This document shows, piece after piece, positions 21,077 to 27,694 of a stretch of 27,694 nucleotides of DNA. Below the pieces are notes generated by a model. The model searched no databases and had not been told where the DNA came from. It saw only the letters and a program-made list of their open reading frames with translations. The position numbers were made by a program, and so were the translations under genes. Every line of letters begins with the position of its first letter. Position 1 is the stretch's first letter. The DNA is from UBA6921 sp031363085 (GTDB taxonomy: Bacteria; Pseudomonadota; Gammaproteobacteria; SG8-11), in contig JANLTU010000047.1 in the NCBI GenBank assembly GCA_031363085.1, forward strand, positions 1-27,694, read 5' to 3'.

Positions 21077-22975
21077 TTATTCCTCCAGGTAGGTGTAACC
21101 CGTCAACCCCGCATTCAGTTCGTTTAAAAAACTCTCGCGCTGTTTGGGCGTGAGGTTGGCGCGCTGGATTTTTTCGCGGTAGGCGCGCAGCAGGTCGGAG
21201 GGGTTGAATTGCACGTAGCGCAGCACCGAGTCGACGGTGTCGCCGCGTTGCGGCTGGGTGAGTTTGTGGGAGCCGTCGGGCGCAAGCTCGACATTAATCG
21301 AGTCGGTGTCACCGAACAGGTTATGCATGTCGCCGAGGATTTCCTGATAGGCGCCGACCATGAAAATGCCCAGCAGGTAGGGTTCGTTCGGGCGCCAGTC
21401 GTGCAACGGCAGGCTGGATTCCAAGCCTTCGCCGTCGACGTACTGGTCGATGCGGCCGTCGGAGTCGCAGGTGATGTCTTGCAAGATGCCACGCCGTTGC
21501 GGTTGCTCGTCGAGACGGTGCAGCGGAATGATCGGGAAAATCTGGCCGATGGCCCACACGTCGGGCAGCGACTGGAAAATCGACAGATTCAAAAAGTATT
21601 TGTCAGCGAGTTTTTCGTTGAGCTCGTCGAGCAGCTCGCGGTGCGCGCGTGCTGCCGGTTGCAGCAGGGTGCGCACTTTCCAGGCGGTGGCGAAATACAG
21701 TTGCTCGGCATGCGCGCGTTGCTCCAGCGTGAGCACGCCGTGCGTGTACATCGACTGCGCTTCCGCCAGCCAATGGGCCGCGTCGTGATACGCCTCAATC
21801 GGCGAGCGGCGCGCGTTGTCGGTGAGTGCCGCGTAACCCTGCCACAGATCGCGCACGATCAACGGGTCGTCGTCGCGCGCGGCCAGCGACGGCACGCTTT
21901 CATCCAGACGCTCGATGTCGATGACATTGGTGATCAGCATCGCGTGGTGCGCGGTCATGGCGCGGCCGGACTCGGTGATAATGTCGGGATGCGGCAAGCC
22001 GCGCTCGGTGCAAATTTCGCGCAACGCATGCACCACGTTGTTGGCGTATTCGCGCACGCTGTAATTCATCGAGCAGTAATTGCGCGAACGCGTGCCTTCG
22101 TAGTCCACACCTAAGCCACCGCCCACGTCCATGGTGCGGATGTTGACACCTAAGCGATGCAGCTCGGCGTAGTAGCGCGCGCACTCGCGCATGCTGCGTT
22201 GAATGTCGCGAATGTTGGGCAATTGCGAGCCCAGGTGAAAATGAATCAGTTGCAAACTGTCGAGCAGGTTAGCGGTGCGCAGGCGTTCAATTACCTGCAA
22301 GACTTGCGTGGAGTTCAAACCGAATTTGGATTTCTCGCCACCGGTGTTTTGCCATTTACCCACGCCAATGGATGCCAGCCGCACGCGCACGCCGATCAGC
22401 GGCTGAATTTGCAAATCGCGCGCTTCGTCGATGACCAGTTCGAGTTCGGAAAGTTTTTCGACCACGATGTACACGCGGTGACCGAGCTGGGTGCCGATCA
22501 GCGCGAGGCGAATGTATTCGCGGTCTTTGTAGCCGTTGCACACCACCACGCCGCCCTGCATGTTGGACAGCGCCAGCACCGCCATCAACTCCGGTTTGCT
22601 GCCGGCTTCTAGCCCGACACGGCTACCGCCGTGGGACAGAATTTCTTGCACCACGCGTTGTTGCTGATTCACTTTGATCGGATACACGGCGGTGTAGTTG
22701 CCGTGGTAGTCGTGGTCGCGCATCGCGTCGGCGAAGGCGCCGCACAAGGTGTCGACGCGGTCATGCAGGATGTCGGTGAAGCGCACCAGCACCGGCAGCG
22801 ACAGGCCGGTTTCTTTGATTTCGCCGGCCAGTTGAAATAAGTCGACACCTGGATGCTGCGGGTCGCGGTTGGGGCGCGCGCTTAAATGTCCGGCGGCGTT
22901 GACGTCGAAATAACCGTTACCCCAGTGAGCGGTGTTGTAGGTGTCGCGTGCGTTTTGAATGGTCCATTTTGTCAT
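21077..22975 (-). CDS. speA: Biosynthetic arginine decarboxylase
   Basis: PLP enzyme of fold III that turns arginine into agmatine, the first step to putrescine and spermidine. The 632 residues match the biosynthetic SpeA class. The PLP-binding Lys is Lys101 in YTAVYPIKVNQQ, followed by GLEAGSKPEL. HFHLGSQ, the DVGGGLGVDYEGT loop and GRAMTAHHA follow, with a helical C-terminus ending GLTGYTYLEE. The start ATG lacks a Shine-Dalgarno-like site. A spermidine synthase gene starts at 27587 on the other strand, so the polyamine genes are near but not in one operon. Confidence 0.96.
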   Translation of the reverse strand: MTKWTIQNARDTYNTAHWGNGYFDVNAAGHLSARPNRDPQHPGVDLFQLAGEIKETGLSLPVLVRFTDILHDRVDTLCGAFADAMRDHDYHGNYTAVYPIKVNQQQRVVQEILSHGGSRVGLEAGSKPELMAVLALSNMQGGVVVCNGYKDREYIRLALIGTQLGHRVYIVVEKLSELELVIDEARDLQIQPLIGVRVRLASIGVGKWQNTGGEKSKFGLNSTQVLQVIERLRTANLLDSLQLIHFHLGSQLPNIRDIQRSMRECARYYAELHRLGVNIRTMDVGGGLGVDYEGTRSRNYCSMNYSVREYANNVVHALREICTERGLPHPDIITESGRAMTAHHAMLITNVIDIERLDESVPSLAARDDDPLIVRDLWQGYAALTDNARRSPIEAYHDAAHWLAEAQSMYTHGVLTLEQRAHAEQLYFATAWKVRTLLQPAARAHRELLDELNEKLADKYFLNLSIFQSLPDVWAIGQIFPIIPLHRLDEQPQRRGILQDITCDSDGRIDQYVDGEGLESSLPLHDWRPNEPYLLGIFMVGAYQEILGDMHNLFGDTDSINVELAPDGSHKLTQPQRGDTVDSVLRYVQFNPSDLLRAYREKIQRANLTPKQRESFLNELNAGLTGYTYLEE

Positions 22976-22995
22976 GCGGGGAGTTTAAAGTGCGC

Positions 22996-23012
22996 TGCCG
23001 GGGAATCAAGCG
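22996..23012 (+). repeat. 17-bp direct repeat, left copy
   Basis: TGCCGGGGAATCAAGCG, identical to 24867-24883. It lies 20 bases before the speA start and just beyond the end of the envelope operon. Together the two copies bracket the operon. Confidence 0.6.
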
Positions 23013-23020
23013 GTGGAGTG

Positions 23021-23058
23021 AAAAAATCATGCGCGGCGTCGGCATGCGCGTGCCGACG
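23021..23058 (-). terminator. Terminator of the envelope operon
   Basis: CGTCGGCA at 23037-23044 and TGCCGACG at 23051-23058 pair over eight bases with a six-base loop. On the minus strand six T residues (23021-23026) follow about ten bases after the stem. It lies 25 bases past the lipoprotein stop. Confidence 0.5.
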
Positions 23059-23082
23059 AAATTAGACTGGACCGGCGCCAAG

Positions 23083-24126
23083 CTAAAATTGCCAACCCAG
23101 ACCCAGACCGACTGCGCTGTATTGGGAGCCGTGTTTGAACAGCCGCACCGCTTGGTCGCGGGCCTCGCGATTGGAAATGCGCGCAAGTTTTTCTTCATTT
23201 ACGTTGCTGGGTGGCGGACTCAAGCGCAGTGTTTGTAACGAGACATTGGTGAACAGATGAATGTTGATCCGCCCAGCGGTTTTCCAGCCCAGCTCGAAAA
23301 AGATCGGCGTGGATGTGCCGTCCAGCTCGACGTAGTTTGAACCTTGGGCAGTGCCGTAACTATTGTAGGTGACGCGCACGGCTGCGGCGGCCACGCCCGC
23401 ACCCAAATACACCCCTTGGTTTGGAAACGGCGTGACGTGAATGGCCATGCTGTAAACAGACTGATTATAGTCGAGCCAATATTTGTTACCTGAATCCGAG
23501 CTTGAATTGGACATCAAGCGAAATTGAAAACGGTACCCGTCCGTGGGTTGAAAATTGTAATAAAGGTAAAAACCCCTGGTTGCATCGTTCGTGTGTATCC
23601 GCACGGGCGCCGTGCCAAAGCCAATTTCATCCCGTCGGGTTTTGGGTGTCGCAGTGATCGCGGGCGTGGGTTCTGCCGCGCTCGCCACCGGCACAGGTAA
23701 GGGGCGCGTGCTGCAACCCTCAGCATTGGAACTGCGCGGCTTGGCCGGTATCACAACCTGATCATTGTATTGCCACATCGACCCCGAAAAATAATCGATG
23801 TAGAAGCCGTGTAAATTCAGAATATTCAGAAAATAAATGGGTTGGGCGCTTTTGTCGACCACATACCACAGCGGCTCGAAACACGGGTCGTCGACGACGA
23901 CCGTAAATTGATTAAACGAGGAGGCTTTGGTATTGACCACGGTCGGTAAGGTGGCGCGGTATTCACCACTGTGCGGAGCATGTACCCGTACTTCCACAGG
24001 TTGTCCGGTGGCGCTGCGCAAAGCCACGTGTTGTTGGCCTGCGTCGAACATGGTCGCGCAGCCACCCAACAGCAATGGCACCAGAACGCAGCAAACTCGC
24101 TTGAGATTAAGCAGGCTTCGGATCAT
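23083..24126 (-). CDS. Hypothetical lipoprotein with barrel-like C-terminus
   Basis: A 347-residue protein of no recognised family. The ATG at 24126 with GGGAGAAAG upstream gives a lipoprotein signal with lipobox LGGC (Cys23). Residues 30-140 are a small folded domain (SATGQPVEVRVHAPHSGEY, PCFEPLWYVVDKSAQPIYF). A Pro/Ala linker near 145-170 follows. From about 175 to the end, alternating strands such as RGFYLYYNFQ, YRFQFRLMSNS and VYLGAGVAAAAVRVTY suggest a beta-barrel or sheet domain, and the protein ends in Phe. It is encoded 19 bases after the next gene in an operon, so the two probably act together in the outer membrane. Confidence 0.75.
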   Translation of the reverse strand: MIRSLLNLKRVCCVLVPLLLGGCATMFDAGQQHVALRSATGQPVEVRVHAPHSGEYRATLPTVVNTKASSFNQFTVVVDDPCFEPLWYVVDKSAQPIYFLNILNLHGFYIDYFSGSMWQYNDQVVIPAKPRSSNAEGCSTRPLPVPVASAAEPTPAITATPKTRRDEIGFGTAPVRIHTNDATRGFYLYYNFQPTDGYRFQFRLMSNSSSDSGNKYWLDYNQSVYSMAIHVTPFPNQGVYLGAGVAAAAVRVTYNSYGTAQGSNYVELDGTSTPIFFELGWKTAGRINIHLFTNVSLQTLRLSPPPSNVNEEKLARISNREARDQAVRLFKHGSQYSAVGLGLGWQF

Positions 24127-24145
24127 CGCTTTCTCCCGCCCACGT

Positions 24146-24691
24146 TTAATAATTATAATGCACGCTGACCGAAGGCAAGAGCCCCAGACGCACAAACTCC
24201 AGCCGTTTCAAGCTGCGAAACGTAGCCGTATACACGGCATTCATGCTGACCACAAAACCGCTGCGTAACGGATTGCCAAAATCCCCACCGATGCCAAAGC
24301 CGAGATGCAACGCATCGGGCGACGCATCCGCACTGGAATTAATCCACGCTGCGTTGCGGTCGGTGTTACGTTCGATCTCGGCCCCCGTCACAACTTTCAA
24401 GCCGATGGGAACAAACAGATCTTTCATCTCAAAGATGTTGAGATAGTGTGCGTAGGAGAATGATAAATCGGCGTATTCGTTTTTATTGTCTTTGTCGATG
24501 GCAGCGGCAAACGTACCCTGAAGATAGTGCGCGCCGAAATAGCGCCGATAGGAAAAACCATTTGCCTCGACCCAGCCCAGGCTCAGACCCACCGCCGAAA
24601 GCGGCGCGGAAGGCGGCGTGGTCTCGGTGGCATCGGCCCATAACGCAGGCGACGCCAAACTCAGGGCTAAAGTAAGGATGGTTTTTTTCAT
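24146..24691 (-). CDS. Small outer-membrane beta-barrel-like protein
   Basis: A 181-residue exported protein with signal peptide MKKTILTLALSLASPALWA. The mature part alternates short amphipathic strands (SAVGLSLGWVEANGFSYRRY, LQGTFAAAIDKDN, ADLSFSYAHYL, GLKVVTGAEIE, LHLGFGIGGDF) and ends FVRLGLLPSVSVHYNY, a strand with a terminal aromatic residue as in outer-membrane barrels. No family is recognised. AAGGA lies eight bases before the ATG. It is the first gene of a two-gene operon with the lipoprotein; both contain a SAVGLxLGW segment. Confidence 0.7.
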   Translation of the reverse strand: MKKTILTLALSLASPALWADATETTPPSAPLSAVGLSLGWVEANGFSYRRYFGAHYLQGTFAAAIDKDNKNEYADLSFSYAHYLNIFEMKDLFVPIGLKVVTGAEIERNTDRNAAWINSSADASPDALHLGFGIGGDFGNPLRSGFVVSMNAVYTATFRSLKRLEFVRLGLLPSVSVHYNY

Positions 24692-24866
24692 GGTGATGGT
24701 CCTTGTTGCTTATTTTTTCATGTCCTTGCACAGGAAAGAACTGAAGTGAGAACGGCAGCGGCTAACATGTCGTTCCCACAACCCTGAACCCTGTGAAGTG
24801 TGTATTAGCGAGATCCCCAACGCACCGTATCAGATTCAGGGTGCGGACGTCATCCCGTTTATGCAG

Positions 24867-24883
24867 TGCCGGGGAATCAAGCG
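24867..24883 (+). repeat. 17-bp direct repeat, right copy
   Basis: TGCCGGGGAATCAAGCG, identical to the copy at 22996-23012. It lies 176 bases upstream of the first gene of the envelope operon. Confidence 0.6.
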
Positions 24884-24907
24884 ACGGCGACTACAAAAAG
24901 GGCAGTG

Positions 24908-25132
24908 TCATCCCAACATCCCGGTGTAAAAGCTTATGTAGAGATAGCCGGGCAAGGGGAATTGCATCAGCAGTCCTATGACTGCTTGCACTATCCGCAC
25001 CTCGCAGAACGGAATAAACGCGCGTAACCAGCTCACCACTTTGCGACGCCCGCTCAACGAGATCAACCACAGACCGTAGAACGAGACGGCTACGCAGACT
25101 AACAATCCTTTTTCGTAATAGGCGTAGTGCAT
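24908..25132 (-). CDS. Possible small two-helix membrane protein
   Basis: A 74-residue frame from ATG at 25132, directly after an in-frame TAA. It contains two hydrophobic segments, about 9-27 (GLLVCVAVSFYGLWLISLS) and 46-70 (IVQAVIGLLMQFPLPGYLY), separated by a basic loop (GRRKVVSWLR). There is no ribosome site and no known family. It could be a real small protein or chance. Confidence 0.3.
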   Translation of the reverse strand: MHYAYYEKGLLVCVAVSFYGLWLISLSGRRKVVSWLRAFIPFCEVRIVQAVIGLLMQFPLPGYLYISFYTGMLG

Positions 25133-25326
25133 TTAATGGATCAGTTTTCCGAATACCATCAAGCAACTGGCGGCTCAACTGCTGACAACGGCGGCAACAC
25201 TTGCGCGAACGCATCGTCATATTTCGTGACCGCAGCCTATGACGTGATGGAGCACGTCTTGACCTATCCCGACGGTGGCGCGCTGGACGGCATACCCAAT
25301 GTCGTTACCAGCGCAAGCTACAGGGC

Positions 25327-27426
25327 CTATGGCCGATTTCGTACAACTGCGATTCCGTTGCCAAGTGTAATGTAGAGCGAGCTGCCGCTCACGGCCACGC
25401 CTAACGGGAATGCCAAGCGTCCAGGCAACGCGCCAGGAGTAAAGGTTGCCTGGCTGGCAACACCTACCACAGTTGAAACTACACCCGCCGGCGTGATCTT
25501 GCGGACAGTATGGTTTCTAATCTCGGCCACGTAGATATTATCGGCGCTGTCAGTAGCGACGCTGATCGGTCCAAGAAAGCTTGCCGCCGCCCCGATGCCG
25601 TCTGCATTGCCGCGATTACCCGCTGTTCCAGCAAACGTGGTGACAACCCCGGATGGGGTTATCTTTCGGATGATGTTATTGGTTCTATCGGCCACGTAGA
25701 CATTGCCCATGCTATCGGTAGCGATACCGTCCGGAAATGTAAAGCTTGCAGCCGTCCCGATGCCATCGCCAGCGCCGGGTTTGCCCGTCATTCCGGCAAA
25801 CGTGTAGACCGATCCGGCCGAGGTGATCCTGCGGATAGTGTGATTGTAGCGATCTGCGACATAGATATTGCCGATGTTGTCGGTTGCGAGACTGTACGGG
25901 AAATTAAAGCGCGCGTCAGTTCCCGTGGCATCGATACTGCCGGGCTTGCCGGCTGTTCCAGCGAACGTCGTCACAATCCCATCCGAGCTGATTTTGCGGA
26001 TGGTGTGATTGCCGTAATCCGCCACATAAACGTTGCCGGTGTTGTCGGTCGCGACACCATATGGTAAGGCAAAGCTTGCCACCGTACCCGCGCCGTCGGC
26101 ACTGCCCGCTGCACCTGCCGTACCAGCCAACGTGATGACTACCCCGGCCGATGTGACTTTGCGGATCGTGTGATTGTGTGCGTCGCCTACGTAGACATTG
26201 CCGGCGCCGTCGGTGGCGATACCTTCCGGACTATCAAAACGCGCTGCGGTTCCGATGCCGTCCTCAACTCCGCTCGTAGCTGCTGTTCCGGCCAATGTGG
26301 TCACGGTTCCGGTGGGCGTAATTTTACGAATCGTATGATTGTCATGATCAGGCACATAGACATTGTCTGCGGCGTCGGTGGCAACGCCGTACGGATTAAA
26401 AAAACGTGCTGCCGTTCTAGTGCCGTCGGCGCTGCCGTGCGCGCCCACCATTCCGGCCAACGTAGTGACGGTTCCTGTTGGCGTAATCTTACGGATGGTT
26501 TGGTTGTCGATATCCGCCACATAGACATTGCCCGCTTTGTCGGTGGCAACACCGAACGGCGCGCTAAAACTTGCCGCTGGTCCGGTGCTGTCGGTGTTGC
26601 CGCGAATGCCCGCTGTTCCGGCCAAGGTGGTGACACCTCCGCTGCGTACAATTTTGCGCACGGTAAAGTTGCTCTTGTCCGCCACATAGACGTTGCCCGC
26701 ACTGTCGGTGGCGACGCTGTTCGGAAAATTAAAGCGGGCTGCCGTGCCGAAGTCGTCTGTGCTGCCGGGTACACCCACCGTTCCGGCCAACGTGGAGACG
26801 TCCCCGGCAGGAGTAATTAGGCGGATGGTGTGATTTTCCGTATCCGCAACGTAGACATTGCCGGTGCTGTCAGTGGCGATACCATTCGGATAGTTAAAGC
26901 GAGCCACCGTTCCGGAGCCGTCGGTGCTGCCTAGAGCGCCGGCTGTTCCAGCCAAGGTAGTAACGACTCCATCTGGTGTGATTTTACGGATGGTGTGGTT
27001 GTAGCGATCCGCCACATAGACATTAGCCATGCTGTCGGTCGCAAGACCGAATGGCGTGTTAAAGCGAGCGGCCGCTCCGGTGCCGTTGGAACTGCCGCTT
27101 ATGCCCGCAGTTCCAGCGAAGGTAGTAACGATTCCTGTCGGCGTGATTTTGCGAATCGTGTGATTTCCGGTATCGGCAATATAGACATTACCAGCGCTGT
27201 CGGCGGCAACCCCGTTCGGAGCGACAAAGTGCGCGGCAGGTCCAGCGCCATCGACAGTGCCCCGGCCACCCGTCAGATTCCCAACAAAGAGTTCCAGGGA
27301 TGCCACCGAGGGTCCATCACCGATGTCATCTACCGAGTTGCTCACGTTTTCCACGCCATTCGCGCAAGCAGCGAGCAGCAGGGTGAATCCAACCAGTATC
27401 GGTTTATCAAGGGTGAGGACACGCAT
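25327..27426 (-). CDS. NHL-repeat lipoprotein, twelve repeats
   Basis: A 699-residue envelope protein. The ATG at 27426 with AGGGAGC upstream is chosen over a frame extending to 27495, because it yields a lipoprotein signal with lipobox LAAC (Cys21). Residues 44-100 are the first NHL unit; residues 101-650 are ten more units of exactly 55 residues each (consensus around ARFNxPxGIATDS, GNVYVADxxNHTIRKITP and VTTLAGTAG); residues 651-699 are a degenerate twelfth. Six NHL units make a six-bladed beta-propeller, so twelve could form two propellers. No catalytic motif is visible; a ligand- or polymer-binding role is inferred. The gene stands alone and is divergent from speE. Confidence 0.88.
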   Translation of the reverse strand: MRVLTLDKPILVGFTLLLAACANGVENVSNSVDDIGDGPSVASLELFVGNLTGGRGTVDGAGPAAHFVAPNGVAADSAGNVYIADTGNHTIRKITPTGIVTTFAGTAGISGSSNGTGAAARFNTPFGLATDSMANVYVADRYNHTIRKITPDGVVTTLAGTAGALGSTDGSGTVARFNYPNGIATDSTGNVYVADTENHTIRLITPAGDVSTLAGTVGVPGSTDDFGTAARFNFPNSVATDSAGNVYVADKSNFTVRKIVRSGGVTTLAGTAGIRGNTDSTGPAASFSAPFGVATDKAGNVYVADIDNQTIRKITPTGTVTTLAGMVGAHGSADGTRTAARFFNPYGVATDAADNVYVPDHDNHTIRKITPTGTVTTLAGTAATSGVEDGIGTAARFDSPEGIATDGAGNVYVGDAHNHTIRKVTSAGVVITLAGTAGAAGSADGAGTVASFALPYGVATDNTGNVYVADYGNHTIRKISSDGIVTTFAGTAGKPGSIDATGTDARFNFPYSLATDNIGNIYVADRYNHTIRRITSAGSVYTFAGMTGKPGAGDGIGTAASFTFPDGIATDSMGNVYVADRTNNIIRKITPSGVVTTFAGTAGNRGNADGIGAAASFLGPISVATDSADNIYVAEIRNHTVRKITPAGVVSTVVGVASQATFTPGALPGRLAFPLGVAVSGSSLYITLGNGIAVVRNRP
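25477..27126 (-). repeat. Ten tandem 165-bp coding repeats
   Basis: DNA-level repeat inside the NHL gene: ten consecutive units of exactly 165 bases with no indels. On the plus strand each unit carries variants of CCACATAGACATTGCC and of GTTCCGGCCAACGT. Units differ by many substitutions, so they are old or diversified, yet the length is strictly kept. Confidence 0.85.
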
Positions 27427-27528
27427 GAGATTAGCTCCCTGTGTAAAGGTTGAACATCCGTGGACGCATGATACGGGAAGGCCAATGTGTCGCAAAGTTA
27501 TGTTGAGGTGCTACTTCAAGCTACTCAT

Positions 27529-27553
27529 AGCGGTCGACTGCCGTTTTTAGGAT
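27529..27553 (-). repeat. Dispersed 25-bp element, copy D (inverted)
   Basis: Reverse complement starts ATCCTAAAAACGGCAGTCGA followed by CCGCT. It differs from the consensus at a few positions. It lies in the divergent gap between the NHL gene and speE, 33 bases before the speE start. Confidence 0.55.
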
Positions 27554-27586
27554 ACTAGCCGCCTTCGCAACAAGAGGGCAGTAACG

Positions 27587-27694
27587 ATGGCTTTGGATGA
27601 CCGCTGGTTTACCGAGATTAACGCCGACAACGGCGCTGCGTTTTCGCTCCAGATCAAACAAAAATTGCACGAAGAGCAGACGCCCTTTCAGCGG
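27587..27694 (+). CDS. speE: Polyamine aminopropyltransferase (spermidine synthase), 5' part
   Basis: The first 36 codons are present and the gene continues past the right edge. The start reads MALDDRWFTE, then GAAFSLQIKQKLHEEQTPFQ, which is the typical N-terminal beta-strand domain of SpeE (WFTE...FSLxIxxxLHEEQxxFQ). The enzyme moves an aminopropyl group from decarboxylated S-adenosylmethionine to putrescine, giving spermidine. GAGGG lies about ten bases before the ATG. With speA 4.6 kb away, this neighbourhood supplies both ends of the arginine-agmatine-putrescine-spermidine route. Confidence 0.88.
   Translation, partial: MALDDRWFTEINADNGAAFSLQIKQKLHEEQTPFQR

Larger units (their letters stand above)
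24692..25326. other. Poorly coding stretch between operons
   Basis: No confidently coding gene was found in these 635 bases. Contents: the promoter side of the envelope operon, a short inverted repeat (CGCACC at 24821-24826, GGTGCG at 24840-24845), the right copy of the 17-bp repeat, a 74-codon minus-strand hydrophobic frame (24908-25132), and a plus-strand frame (25127-25375) with no ribosome site that runs into the 3' end of the NHL gene. The region may be decaying. Confidence 0.5.

Noticed and set aside
21209..22114. 301-codon plus-strand frame opposite speA
   Set aside because: Shadow of speA; no ribosome site and atypical residue composition.
24891..25220. 109-codon minus-strand basic frame
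   Set aside because: Overlaps the hydrophobic 74-codon frame; Arg/Ser/Leu-rich composition looks like a frame shadow.
25510..27453. Long plus-strand open frames opposite the NHL gene (25510-26067, 26170-26820, 26995-27453)
   Set aside because: They are antisense to the 165-bp coding repeats; openness follows from the repeat period and codon bias. They lack ribosome sites and signal-like starts.

Overview
The window looks like chromosomal DNA of a free-living, EPS-forming proteobacterium, most likely gammaproteobacterial (or a beta/gamma lineage close to it). Pointers are the exosortase/PEP-CTERM-type sorting genes with a VPLPA-like C-terminal signal, fmdB directly before aspS, a bacterial AspRS with the residues of the non-discriminating type, and speA (biosynthetic arginine decarboxylase) in the same neighbourhood as speE. 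No tRNA, rRNA, CRISPR array or intact insertion sequence was seen.

Layout. (a) 1-2110, minus strand: two tandem paralogues of HAF-repeat secreted proteins, each with the same signal peptide and the same kind of upstream region. The first runs off the left edge. The second carries a one-base frameshift and ends in a VPLPA/PEP-CTERM-type sorting signal. (b) 2395-9234, plus strand: an operon of exosortase fused to an EpsI-like domain, a WecA/MraY-type initiating sugar-phosphate transferase, UDP-GlcNAc 2-epimerase and the TPR lipoprotein PrsT. Together these can prime an exopolysaccharide and sort proteins carrying the C-terminal signal, such as the HAF proteins next door. (c) 9377-10738, plus: a PilZ-like protein, an untracked 38-residue membrane peptide and a DsbA-like lipoprotein. 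(d) 10834-12918, minus: a secreted double helix-hairpin-helix (ComEA-like) protein, a DUF2269 membrane protein whose start looks damaged, a probable transposase remnant, and a YkgJ cysteine-cluster protein. (e) 13063-15313, plus: fmdB and aspS. (f) 15355-20353: a small minus-strand orphan, an alpha/beta hydrolase, then a tightly packed signalling set of CHASE2-Ser/Thr kinase, PP2C phosphatase and double-FHA protein. (g) 20442-20994: a BrnT/BrnA-type toxin-antitoxin pair. (h) 21077-24691, minus: speA, then a two-gene envelope operon (lipoprotein plus small beta-barrel-like protein) bracketed by a 17-bp direct repeat. (i) 24692-25326: a poorly coding stretch. (j) 25327-27426, minus: a lipoprotein of twelve 55-residue NHL repeats. 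(k) 27587 to the right edge, plus: the start of speE.

The main features not explained by ordinary gene content are a 25-bp dispersed element present four times (2182, 6818, 16254, 27529) always between genes, the tandem HAF duplication with near-identical internal blocks, the direct repeat around the envelope operon, and the regular twelve-unit NHL array. No large new defence or mobile system was recognised.
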